A stretch of DNA of 36,748 nt from Hydrogenophaga sp. (GTDB lineage: Bacteria > Pseudomonadota > Gammaproteobacteria > Burkholderiales > Burkholderiaceae_C), in contig NZ_JAOASO010000107.1 in assembly GCF_030158645.1 (NCBI RefSeq), positions 1 through 36,748 of the forward strand, in the 5' to 3' direction. Both the position numbers and the translations under genes were made by a program. The notes beneath the pieces are model-generated. The model had not been told where the DNA came from and made no database searches. It saw only the letters and a program-made list of their open reading frames with translations. Shown here in pieces: positions 26,270-33,912 of this stretch; position 1 is the stretch's first letter, and the number at the start of each line of letters is the position of its first letter.

Positions 26270-27178
26270 TCACGGCGGCTCGGGCCGCAGGTGCCGCGCG
26301 GCCGCTTCCTTCACCGCCGCCGTGAGCCGCTGCGCCGAGAGCGACTCGTGCGCCCAGTGTTGCCAGTACAGCACCACGTCCACCGTGGCGTCGGGCAGGA
26401 TTTCCTGCAGGCCCGGGCGGGCTGCCAGGTGCTGCTCGGGGACCATGCCCCAGCCCAGGCCGAGTTCGATGGCGGTCTCGAACGCCTCCACGGCGGGCGC
26501 GAAATGGCGCGGGTAGTTCGGCTGGCGCAGGCCGAAGTGCTGCAGCAGAAACGTGTCCTGCAGCGCGTCCTTGCGGTTGAAGATCACCGCCGGCTGGGCC
26601 AGCAGCTTGTGCACCGACACCGCGCCGCGCGGCGTGCGGCAGCGCTGCGCCACCGCCGGTGAGGCCACGCAGCGGTAGCGCATGACGCCCAGCGGCTCGG
26701 CCACGCAGCCGCGCATGGCGGTGGTGAGCGTGGTCACGCAGCCCATGACGTCGCCGCTTTTCAAGGCATCGTGGGTGTGGTCCTGATCGTCGATCAGGAT
26801 CTCCAGCAGCAGGTGGTGGCGCTGCAGCAGGGCCGCCACACCCGGCAAAAACCAGCTGGCCACCGAGTCGGCGTTGATGGCCACGCCCAGGCTTTGCCAG
26901 CGCACGCCGCCCCGGGATGGCGCGCCGCCTTGCAGGCCGGTGAGCAGGTCGGCTTCCATCAGGCGCACCTGCTTCACATGGCCCAGCAACGCCTGGCCGG
27001 CCGGCGTGGCGCGCACCTGCTTGCCGCGCACCAGCAGGCGCTGGCCCAGCGTGTCTTCGAGCGACTTGATGCGCAGCGACACGGCGGCCAGCGTGATGGA
27101 GAGGGCCTTGGCGGCCGGGCCGAAACCACCGTGTTCGATCACGGCGTTGAGGGCTTCGAGTTGGCGGGCGTCGAGCAT
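26270..27178 (-). CDS. ArgP/LysG-type LysR family transcriptional regulator
   Basis: A 302-residue LysR regulator. The HTH lies in residues 1-60 (QLEALNAVIEHGGFGPAAKALSITLAAVSLRIKSLED), with the SLRIK(S/A)LE signature typical of ArgP/IciA/LysG. The effector domain follows (SLGVAINADSVASWFLPGV, the ArgP NADS pattern). Such regulators respond to lysine or arginine and usually sit divergent to a lysE/argO exporter gene. No exporter lies beside it here. It sits between eutC and argS on the same strand. Control of the eut genes is not indicated by sequence. Confidence 0.88.
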   Translation of the reverse strand: MLDARQLEALNAVIEHGGFGPAAKALSITLAAVSLRIKSLEDTLGQRLLVRGKQVRATPAGQALLGHVKQVRLMEADLLTGLQGGAPSRGGVRWQSLGVAINADSVASWFLPGVAALLQRHHLLLEILIDDQDHTHDALKSGDVMGCVTTLTTAMRGCVAEPLGVMRYRCVASPAVAQRCRTPRGAVSVHKLLAQPAVIFNRKDALQDTFLLQHFGLRQPNYPRHFAPAVEAFETAIELGLGWGMVPEQHLAARPGLQEILPDATVDVVLYWQHWAHESLSAQRLTAAVKEAAARHLRPEPP

Positions 27179-27259
27179 GGCGCTTGAGGAAAACTCAACC
27201 CGATGGGGTTTGGTCAGCTTCAGTTTAAGTCCTGCGCCCCCCAGCGCGGACCCGTGGCG

Positions 27260-28045
27260 TCAGTCCAGCCGGGAGGTCGGCGAACCGGCTGGCAGGCCGG
27301 TGAGCGGCAGTCCGCTGTGGTCCTTGAGCCCCACGCCGCTCAGCCCCAGGCGCCGGCTTTCGCCGAGCAGCCAGGCCAGGCGGCGCGCGGCGGTGTCCAG
27401 GTCCTGCCCGGCCGGGCGCACGTTGGAAATGCAGTTCCGCTGCGCGTCGCTGCAGCCCACGCGCGGCGCGTGGGTGAGGTAGATGCCCACGCTGTCGGGT
27501 GAACTCAGCCCGGGGCGCTCGCCCACCACCAGGGCCACCGCGGCGGCGCCCAGGCGTTCGCCCACCTCGTCGGCGACGGCCACGCGCGCCTGACTGACCA
27601 CCACCAGTGGGCCCAGTCGCAACATCGGATCGAGCGCACGGCGGATCGCGCCCAGCAGCGCCGCGCCGTGTTGCTGGATGCCCAGCGCCGAGAGGCCGTC
27701 GCCCAGCACCAGCACCAGGTCTGGGCCGTCGCCTGCAACAGCGTCGAGCCGCTCCCCGCTGGCGGCGTCGAGCCGCCGCCCGAGGTCGGGCCGCAACAGG
27801 TATTCGTGGCGATCGCGCGCCTGGCTGTGCAACCGCAGCGGCGCGGGCCAACCCTGCTGCAGCAGCTCGGCGCACAGGCGGTCGGTGTCCAGCGGCAGGT
27901 GGATGGCGTCGCGGGCTTGCGCGTGGGCGAGCGAGAAGTCGAGCAGTTCGCGCGTGGGCAGGCTCACGCCGGTGCGCCCCAGCGCAATGCGGGCCGAGGT
28001 GTGTTGGCGCAGGTGGGCCCAGGGGTCGCGCGCGGGGGTTGTCAT
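27260..28045 (-). CDS. eutC: Ethanolamine ammonia-lyase, small subunit
   Basis: A 261-residue small subunit of the adenosylcobalamin-dependent ethanolamine ammonia-lyase, which converts ethanolamine to acetaldehyde and ammonia. The blocks TSARIALGRTGVSLPTRELLDFSLAHAQARDAIH, split by short variable stretches, LVLGDGLSALGIQQHG, VVVSQARVAVADEVGE, VALVVGERPGLSSPDSVGIYLT and a C-terminal CISNVRP are the EutC core. It overlaps the eutB stop by 4 bases. No microcompartment shell genes or reactivase eutA are present, so this is the compartment-free type. Confidence 0.95.
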   Translation of the reverse strand: MTTPARDPWAHLRQHTSARIALGRTGVSLPTRELLDFSLAHAQARDAIHLPLDTDRLCAELLQQGWPAPLRLHSQARDRHEYLLRPDLGRRLDAASGERLDAVAGDGPDLVLVLGDGLSALGIQQHGAALLGAIRRALDPMLRLGPLVVVSQARVAVADEVGERLGAAAVALVVGERPGLSSPDSVGIYLTHAPRVGCSDAQRNCISNVRPAGQDLDTAARRLAWLLGESRRLGLSGVGLKDHSGLPLTGLPAGSPTSRLD

Positions 28046-29433
28046 GGGGTGGGCGACGTCCAGAGGAGCTGCGGCAGCGCGGGCTGGCTCGGCGCGGGCA
28101 ACAGCTGGCCCTGTGCACCCGTGAGGCCCACGCGCTGCAGCCAGGCCTCGAACTCGGGCGCGCGCTTCAGGCCGAGCATCTCGCGCAGCACCAGCGCGTC
28201 GTGGAACGAGGTGCTCTGGTAGTTCAGCATGATGTCGTCGGCGCCGGGCACGCCAATCAAAAAATTCAACCCCGCCGTGGCCAGCAGCACCATGAGGTTG
28301 TCCATGTCGTCGCTGTCGGCTTCGGCGTGGTTGGTGTAGCAGATGTCGCAGCCCATGGGCAGGCCGAGCAGCTTGCCGCAGAAGTGGTCCTCCAACCCCG
28401 CGCGGGTGATCTGCTTGCCGTCAAACAAATACTCGGGCCCGATGAAACCGACCACGGTGTTGACCAGCAGCGGCCGGTAACGCCGCGCCACCGCGTAGGC
28501 GCGCGCCTCGCAGGTTTGCTGGTCCACGCCGTGGTGCGCGTTGGCCGAGAGCGCGCTGCCCTGGCCGGTTTCGAAATACATGACGTTGTTGCCCACCGTG
28601 CCGCGCCCCAGCGCCTGCGCCATGGCGTGGGCTTCGTCGAGCAGCGCAAGGTCGATGCCGAACGAGCTGTTGGTGGCCTGCGTGCCGGCGATGGACTGGA
28701 ACACCAGGTCCACCGGCGCGCCGAGGGCCATGGCTTGCATGCTGTTGGTCACGTGGGTGAGCACGCAGCTTTGCGTGGGAATCTCGCCACGCGCCAATAC
28801 GTCGGCCAGCACGTGGTTGAGGCGCACCAGGTCGGGCACGCTGTCGGACACCGGGTTGATGCCCACCACCGCGTCGCCGGCACCGTGCATCAGGCCGTCG
28901 ATCATGCTGGCCACGATGCCGGCGGGGTCGTCGGTCGGGTGGTTGGGCTGCAGGCGCACCGAGAGGTGGCCGCGCAGGCCCTGCGTGTTGCGAAAGCGCG
29001 TGACCACCTCACAGCGTTTGGCCACCAGCATCAGGTCCTGGTTGCGCATGAGCTTGCTCACCGCGGCCACCATCTCGGGCGTGAGGCCGGGCGCGAGCGC
29101 GTGCAGCACCTCGGGCGTGGCTTGCGCGGAGAGCAGCCAGTCGCGAAACCCACCCACGGTGAGCGAGGCCACGGGCGCGAAGGCCGGCGCGTCGTGGCTG
29201 TCGATGATCAGCCGCGTGACTTCGTCGTCTTCGTACGGAATGAGCGCTTCGCTGAGGAACGCGACGAGCGGCACGTCGGCCAGCACCCAGCGCGCGGCCA
29301 CCCGCTCCTGCTCGGTGGCGGCGGCCACGCCGGCCAGGCAGTCGCCCGAGCGCAGCGGCGTGGCCTTGGCCATCACCTCGCGCAGGCTGCCGAAGCGGTG
29401 GCTGTGTGTGCCGAGCGTGACCCCCAGGTTCAT
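28042..29433 (-). CDS. eutB: Ethanolamine ammonia-lyase, large subunit
   Basis: A 463-residue catalytic TIM-barrel subunit. Recognisable EutB blocks are FGSLREVMAKATPLRSGDCLAG (split here by family-typical spacing), LMRNQDLMLVAKRCEVVTRFRNT, GLRGHLSVRLQPNHPTDD, GDAVVGINPVSDS, FQSIAGTQATNSSFGIDL, YFETGQGSALSANAH, EYLFDGKQITRAGLEDHFCGKLLGLPMGCDICYTNHAEAD in successive pieces, and FLIGVPGADDIMLNYQSTSFHD. These include the substrate and B12-binding segments. It overlaps both eat and eutC by ATGA, so the three should be made in fixed proportion. Activity needs a cobalamin supply encoded elsewhere. Confidence 0.96.
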   Translation of the reverse strand: MNLGVTLGTHSHRFGSLREVMAKATPLRSGDCLAGVAAATEQERVAARWVLADVPLVAFLSEALIPYEDDEVTRLIIDSHDAPAFAPVASLTVGGFRDWLLSAQATPEVLHALAPGLTPEMVAAVSKLMRNQDLMLVAKRCEVVTRFRNTQGLRGHLSVRLQPNHPTDDPAGIVASMIDGLMHGAGDAVVGINPVSDSVPDLVRLNHVLADVLARGEIPTQSCVLTHVTNSMQAMALGAPVDLVFQSIAGTQATNSSFGIDLALLDEAHAMAQALGRGTVGNNVMYFETGQGSALSANAHHGVDQQTCEARAYAVARRYRPLLVNTVVGFIGPEYLFDGKQITRAGLEDHFCGKLLGLPMGCDICYTNHAEADSDDMDNLMVLLATAGLNFLIGVPGADDIMLNYQSTSFHDALVLREMLGLKRAPEFEAWLQRVGLTGAQGQLLPAPSQPALPQLLWTSPTP

Positions 29434-30821
29434 TCCACGGTGCCGAGCATGGCGTCCATGGGCGCTGCGTCGCGCTGGCCGCTGGTGAAGAAGAAGTAGA
29501 GGTAGGCCAGCACCATGAGGCCCAGGAACAGCGCGGTGATCATGGCGTTGAAGTACACCACCGCCGCCAGGCACACCACACCACACACCAGCGCGATGGC
29601 CGGGAACACCGGGTAGAACGGCGCGCGGTAAGGGCGCTCCAGCGCGGGTTCGCTCATGCGCAGCTTGAACAGCGAAGCCATGGACACGATGTACATCACC
29701 AGCGCGCCGAGCACGGCCATGGTGACGATGTTGGCGGTGAGCGGCAGGCCGCCGAAGGTGACCCACTGGTCGCTGAAGACCGCGATCACGCCCACCACAC
29801 CGCCACCGATGAGCGCGCGCACCGGCGTCTTGAAACGCGGGTGCACCACAGCGAAGTAAGCCGGCAGGTACCCGGCACGGGCCAGCGCAAACATCTGGCG
29901 AGAGTAGCCCAGGATGATCCCGTGGAAGGAGGCGACCAACCCGAACAGGCCGATCCAGATCAGCATGTGCAGCCAGCCGCTGGACTCGCCCACCACCATC
30001 TTCATGGCCTGGGGCAACGGATCGTTGATGTTGGCGAGCTGGCTCCAGTCGCCCACGCCACCGGCCATGATCATCACCAGAAACGCCAGCACCACCAGGG
30101 TGAGGATGCCGGTGATGTAGGCGATGGGGATGGTGCGGCGCGGGTCCTTGGCCTCTTCGGCCGCCATGGCCGCGCCTTCGATGGCCAGGAAAAACCAGAT
30201 GGCGAACGGGATGGACGCGAAGATCCCGGCCCAGGTGCCCATGGTGAAGGTGTCGGACCCGGCCCAGCCGTTGGCCGTGAAATTCGCCAGCGACCAGCCT
30301 GGTGCGACCACACCGGCGAACACCAGCAGCTCGCCCACCGCCAGCAGCGTGACCACCAGCTCGAACATGGCGGCAATGCCCACGCCCAACGCGTTGAGGG
30401 TGATGAAGATCACGTAGGCGCCCAGCGCCGCCACCTTGGGGTCGAGCCCGGGGAACTGCAGGCCCAGGTAGGCGCCGATGGCCAGCGAAATGGCGGGTGG
30501 CGCAAACACGAATTCCACCAGCGTGGCATAGCCTGCGAGGAAGCCACCGGTGGGCCCGAAGGCGCGCCGCGCGTAGGCAAAGGGGCCGCCGGCGTGGGGA
30601 ATGGAGGTGGACAGCTCGGTGAAGCTGAAGATGAAGGTGGTGTACATCAGCGCCACGAACAGCGTGGCCACCAGAAAACCCAGCGTGCCGGCGCTGGCCC
30701 AGCCGTAGCTCCAGCCGAAATACTCGCCAGAAATCACCAGGCCCACGGCGATGCCCCACAGGGAGAAAGCGCCCAACACGGGTTGGAGGTCCCGCGATAC
30801 CAGCTTGGGTGTTGTTGACAT
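29430..30821 (-). CDS. eat: Ethanolamine permease
   Basis: A 463-residue APC-superfamily transporter with about 12 membrane segments. The N-terminus RDLQPVLGAFSLWGIAVGLVISGEYFGWSYGW (two adjacent blocks) and FAYARRAFGPTGGFLAGYATLVEFVFAPPAI are typical of ethanolamine permeases linked to eutBC. IEGAAMAAEEAKDPRR is the conserved cytosolic loop. It is the first gene of the eat-eutB-eutC operon. The upstream 225 bp, shared with the divergent AraC-type regulator, contain a strong inverted repeat. No good Shine-Dalgarno is visible before the ATG at 30821. Confidence 0.93.
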   Translation of the reverse strand: MSTTPKLVSRDLQPVLGAFSLWGIAVGLVISGEYFGWSYGWASAGTLGFLVATLFVALMYTTFIFSFTELSTSIPHAGGPFAYARRAFGPTGGFLAGYATLVEFVFAPPAISLAIGAYLGLQFPGLDPKVAALGAYVIFITLNALGVGIAAMFELVVTLLAVGELLVFAGVVAPGWSLANFTANGWAGSDTFTMGTWAGIFASIPFAIWFFLAIEGAAMAAEEAKDPRRTIPIAYITGILTLVVLAFLVMIMAGGVGDWSQLANINDPLPQAMKMVVGESSGWLHMLIWIGLFGLVASFHGIILGYSRQMFALARAGYLPAYFAVVHPRFKTPVRALIGGGVVGVIAVFSDQWVTFGGLPLTANIVTMAVLGALVMYIVSMASLFKLRMSEPALERPYRAPFYPVFPAIALVCGVVCLAAVVYFNAMITALFLGLMVLAYLYFFFTSGQRDAAPMDAMLGTVE

Positions 30822-30905
30822 GTTGTTGCTCGCATCAAGAGTGGATGACGCCCGAAACCGCTCGGACAGCCCCGGCATCTTGTGCAATCTGCGGCGCGCG
30901 GCGGT

Positions 30906-30958
30906 ATCCCGAATGGGCAAGCGACGCTGCAAAGGCCGCGTTTTTTCCGATTCGGGAT
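30906..30958. promoter_or_regulatory. Inverted repeat operator candidate between eat and its regulator
   Basis: ATCCCGAAT (30906-30914) and ATTCGGGAT (30950-30958) form a perfect 9-bp inverted repeat with centres 44 bp apart, close to four helical turns. It lies in the 225-bp interval between eat (start 30821, leftward) and the AraC-type gene (start 31047, rightward), about 85 bp from the eat start. A dimeric or looped activator site for the ethanolamine regulator is the simplest reading; this is inferred from position. Confidence 0.55.
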
Positions 30959-31046
30959 AGCGCAAGCCGGGTTTTCCTGCGGGTCGACAGGTGGCATGGA
31001 ACTTGATACTGCCTACCGACTGGAACCACGTTCGAAGGAGCACGCC

Positions 31047-32024
31047 ATGTTGGTGCAGTCCGACACAGCCACCGCCTGCTTCCGCGTCAAACGCACGCAG
31101 GACGTGGACATCCACGCCCGCAACCTGGCGTCGTGGGAACAACACTACGAACAGACCTCGCCCGGCGCCTTCAGCGGTGAGGTGCACGAGCTGGTCGACC
31201 ACGGCCTGCAGGTGTTCGAAGAAGTCGCCACCTGCGCCACCAGCCAGCGCTGCCGCCCCTGGCCGGGCGGCGTGTGGGTGGGTCTGGCGGTGCCCGAGGC
31301 CGACCAGGGCCTGCGCTTCATGGGCCGCCCGTCACACGGGCTGCAACTGATGCTCGCCGGTGGCGAAGAACCGTTCGACCTGCAGGTGCCCGCCGGCCAC
31401 GGCCTGTACGGCATGGTGCTCGACAAGGAACAGCTGGCGCGCCACGTGCAGGCCCTGCACCAGCAGCCCTGGCCCGAGCACTGGGCCGGCGCGCCGCGCG
31501 TGCAGGCCCTCACCGCACTGCAGCGCTACCGCCTCGCCGGCATGGTCCGCGAGGTGCTGCGCTGCCTGCAGGAACAGCCCGAAGCGCTGCACCACGAAGC
31601 CAGCCGGCGGTCGCTGCGCGAAGCCTTGCTCAGCGTGCTTTGCGACGTGGTGATGCCGCAAACCCTGAGCGAAGCCGTGAACCCGCGCCAGCTGCGCCGC
31701 CAGGAGCTGGTGCGCAAGGTGCGCGAGCTGGTGTTCGAACACCCGGAGCAGCCCCTGAGCGTGTCCGAACTGTGCACCCGCCTGCACGTGACGCGCCGCA
31801 CCCTGCAGAACGGGTTCCAGGAAACCCTGGGAACCAGCCCCGCCACCTACCTGCGCACCGTACGGCTCAACGCCGTGCGCCGCGCGCTGCGCGAGAAGCC
31901 ATCCCGATCGAGCACCATCGCCGACACGGCGGCCCGCTGGGGCTTCTGGCACATGGGTCACTTTTCGCAGGACTACAAGGCACTGTTTGGCGAGACGCCG
32001 TCGCGCACGCGGCAGTTGGCCTGA
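31047..32024 (+). CDS. AraC-family regulator, probable ethanolamine-responsive activator (EutR-like)
   Basis: A 325-residue protein. Residues 1-210 are a cupin-like sensing domain with blocks such as WVGLAVPEADQGLRFMG and FDLQVPAGHGLYGMV. The C-terminal AraC/XylS domain carries two helix-turn-helices: LSVSELCTRLHVTRRTLQNGFQETLGTSP (in two parts) and TIADTAARWGFWHMGHFSQDYKALFGETPS. GFWHMGHFSQDY is the diagnostic second HTH. The ATG at 31047 was chosen because CGAAGGAG lies just upstream; codons before it are not conserved. Divergence from eat suggests it activates eat-eutBC with ethanolamine, by analogy to EutR. Confidence 0.85.
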   Translation: MLVQSDTATACFRVKRTQDVDIHARNLASWEQHYEQTSPGAFSGEVHELVDHGLQVFEEVATCATSQRCRPWPGGVWVGLAVPEADQGLRFMGRPSHGLQLMLAGGEEPFDLQVPAGHGLYGMVLDKEQLARHVQALHQQPWPEHWAGAPRVQALTALQRYRLAGMVREVLRCLQEQPEALHHEASRRSLREALLSVLCDVVMPQTLSEAVNPRQLRRQELVRKVRELVFEHPEQPLSVSELCTRLHVTRRTLQNGFQETLGTSPATYLRTVRLNAVRRALREKPSRSSTIADTAARWGFWHMGHFSQDYKALFGETPSRTRQLA

Positions 32025-32427
32025 TGGGGTGAGGGCGGCGAAGGGAACGTCGCTGGGTGGGGCTGCTCGACCGAGTCTGACGGTCCTGATGGCCAGCGAG
32101 GCAGAGGCGTGGAACGTGTCGTGGTCACAGCCCGAACACCCGTTGCTTGGCTCATGGGACACATTTGCAAGAAGGACACGGCACCGCAGATCGCCAAGCA
32201 AGGGGAGATCAAAACATTGCCATGCGCGTCCGCGTGCAAGCAGGCGGCGGGGGTGCTGGACCGCCCAGAGCAGTTTGATGGTTTTCCGAGGGCAGCGCTT
32301 GCATCGCGTTATTTGAATAGCCGATGACGATGCACGGTTTGCATGGCTTTTCGCGCTCAGACGGCGTGGACGCGATAGCCTCAGGCCATGGGCAATCAAT
32401 TTCTGCTTGTCCCACCCCCAGTTCACC
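32025..32427. other. Gene-free interval of lower GC
   Basis: About 400 bp between the AraC-type gene and the phosphatase gene. No convincing coding sequence: short open frames on both strands lack family resemblance. Around 32155-32230 the base composition is clearly more AT-rich than its surroundings. GGGACACATTTGCAAG and AAGGACACGG form a loose direct repeat (GGACAC) that could be the scar of a mobile element. The stretch near 32290-32390 (GTTATTTGAATAG, later GCGATAGCCT) may hold the phosphatase promoter. Confidence 0.35.
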
Positions 32428-33177
32428 ATGAAGCCTGATCGATCCAACACCGTCGTTGCACTGGATGGTGCCTCAAATTTCCGCGATGTGGGAGGCTTGG
32501 CAACATCGCATGGACGCCACGTTCTCCGGGCACAGGTCTACCGCAGCGACCACCTGGCGCGACTCAACGCGGCCGATCACGAGCGTCTGCTTGCGCTGCG
32601 TGTGACGCGTTGTGTGGACCTGCGCGGACATCTGGAGCGAGAGGCTACTCCGTACAACCTGCCGGGTGCCGAGCAGGAGCACCTGGCCATCGAGCCCACG
32701 GTATTGGTGCGCTTGCGCGAGCTGCGTGCAAGGGGCCAACAACCGAGTCGCGTCGAGGCCGTGCAGATCATGCGCGACACCTACCGTGCGTTCGTTCTGC
32801 AGCAGGGCCCGGTGTTTGGCCGACTTCTGACGCGCATCGGAACCCACGACCAGGCCATGGTGTTTCACTGCACCGCCGGCAAGGACCGCACCGGCATGGC
32901 CGCCGCGCTGCTGCTCGAACTGCTGGGCGTTCATCGCGATGACGTGATGGAAGACTACCTTCTGACCAACCAGCTGTACCAGCGCGACCACCGGCTGGTC
33001 GAGGAAGCGCCTGCGGAAGTGCTGGATGTGCTGTGGAAGGTACAAGCAGATTTTCTGCATGCCGCCTGGCGCTGCATGGACGACGAGTTCGGTGGGCTAC
33101 CAACCTATCTGCGCGGCCCCGTCGGCCTGGGCTCCGCTGAAATCCAGCGCCTGCATGAAAAGCTGTTGGGGAACTAG
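32428..33177 (+). CDS. Tyrosine/lipid phosphatase of the GKDRTG (MptpB-like) type
   Basis: A 249-residue protein-tyrosine-phosphatase-fold enzyme. The N-terminus NFRDVGGLAT and YRSDHLARLNAAD are the substrate-side blocks. The P-loop HCTAGKDRTGMAAALLLELLG holds Cys148 and Arg154, with Lys152-Asp153 as in the triple-specificity phosphatase MptpB and the Y_phosphatase3 family. Substrates may be phosphotyrosine, phosphoserine or phosphoinositides. The ATG at 32428 is preferred over an upstream in-frame TTG at 32407, because the family starts near this point. It appears monocistronic and converges on the two-component genes, 9 bp apart. Confidence 0.9.
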   Translation: MKPDRSNTVVALDGASNFRDVGGLATSHGRHVLRAQVYRSDHLARLNAADHERLLALRVTRCVDLRGHLEREATPYNLPGAEQEHLAIEPTVLVRLRELRARGQQPSRVEAVQIMRDTYRAFVLQQGPVFGRLLTRIGTHDQAMVFHCTAGKDRTGMAAALLLELLGVHRDDVMEDYLLTNQLYQRDHRLVEEAPAEVLDVLWKVQADFLHAAWRCMDDEFGGLPTYLRGPVGLGSAEIQRLHEKLLGN

Positions 33178-33186
33178 GGCCTCTGT

Positions 33187-33912
33187 TCACACATCGGTTT
33201 GGGCCGTCCCCGGTGCCTCCAGCCGGTAGCCCAGCCCGCGCACGGTCTGGATCAGGGCGTTCGCATGGCCCTCGTCGATCTTGCTGCGCAAGCGGCGGAT
33301 GTACACGTCCACCACATTGGTCAGCGGGTCTTCGCTGTGCCCCCACACGCTGGCCAGGATGCGCTCTCGGCTGAACAGCCGCCCCGGCGCGTTCATCAGC
33401 AGCTCCAGCAAGGCCAGCTCGCGCGCCGTCAGCGCCAGCGGCTGCCCGGCGCGGCTGGCCTTCATGCTCTCGCGGTCCAGCACCAGGTCGCTCACCTGCA
33501 GACGCGCCGAGCGGACCGGTTGCAGGGGCTGGGTGCGCCGCGCCAGCGACTCCAGCCTTGCCAGCAGCTCCTCGAACTCAAAGGGTTTGCACAGGTAGTC
33601 GTCGGCCCCCATGCGCAGGCCGGCCACGCGGTCTTCGAGCGAGCCCATGGCGGTCAGCATGAGGATCGGGATGGCGACACCGGCCGCCCGCAGCGTCTGG
33701 CAGATCTCCATGCCATTGAGGCCGGGCAGCATCAGGTCGAGCACCAGCACCGTGGCCGGGTCCGTCGGCGCGGTCTGCCGGGCGGCGGCATGCGCCAGCG
33801 CCAGACCGTCGTGGCCGTTGGCGGCGCGCTGGACCTGATGGCCCTCGGCGCGAAGGCCGCGCAGCAAAAAATCGGCGATCCGGGGATCGTCTTCCACCAG
33901 CAAGATGTTCAT
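33187..33912 (-). CDS. OmpR/PhoB-family response regulator
   Basis: A 241-residue regulator. The receiver domain has acidic Asp8/Asp9 (VEDDP), phospho-acceptor Asp59 (VLDLMLPG), LMLTA with the conserved Thr, and Lys109 (CKP). The C-terminal winged helix (residues 135-232) contains LTARELALLELLMNAPGRLFSRE in two parts and NVVDVYIRRLRSKID, the OmpR-type recognition region, ending VRGLGYRLE. Such regulators bind tandem 11-bp direct repeats. It is the second gene of a kinase-regulator operon and overlaps the kinase stop by 4 bases. The six-unit 11-bp array upstream of the kinase is the obvious target. Confidence 0.94.
   Translation of the reverse strand: MNILLVEDDPRIADFLLRGLRAEGHQVQRAANGHDGLALAHAAARQTAPTDPATVLVLDLMLPGLNGMEICQTLRAAGVAIPILMLTAMGSLEDRVAGLRMGADDYLCKPFEFEELLARLESLARRTQPLQPVRSARLQVSDLVLDRESMKASRAGQPLALTARELALLELLMNAPGRLFSRERILASVWGHSEDPLTNVVDVYIRRLRSKIDEGHANALIQTVRGLGYRLEAPGTAQTDV

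Noticed and set aside
24575..26662. A 695-codon plus-strand open frame opposite argS and the LysR gene
   Set aside because: Product is Val/His/Arg-rich with no family pattern; it mirrors the codon bias of the real minus-strand genes. High GC gives long antisense frames.
27607..29499. A 630-codon plus-strand open frame opposite eutB and eutC
   Set aside because: Shadow of two well conserved genes; low-complexity Arg/Ala/His composition.
30992..31007. Sigma-54-like TGGCATGGAACTTGAT near the AraC-type gene
   Set aside because: The -12 element has GA instead of the nearly invariant GC, and no sigma-54 activator gene is nearby.
32155..32200. Possible insertion-sequence end (GGGACACATTTGCAAG / AAGGACACGG)
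   Set aside because: Only a loose repeat; no transposase fragment, partner end or target duplication could be identified.
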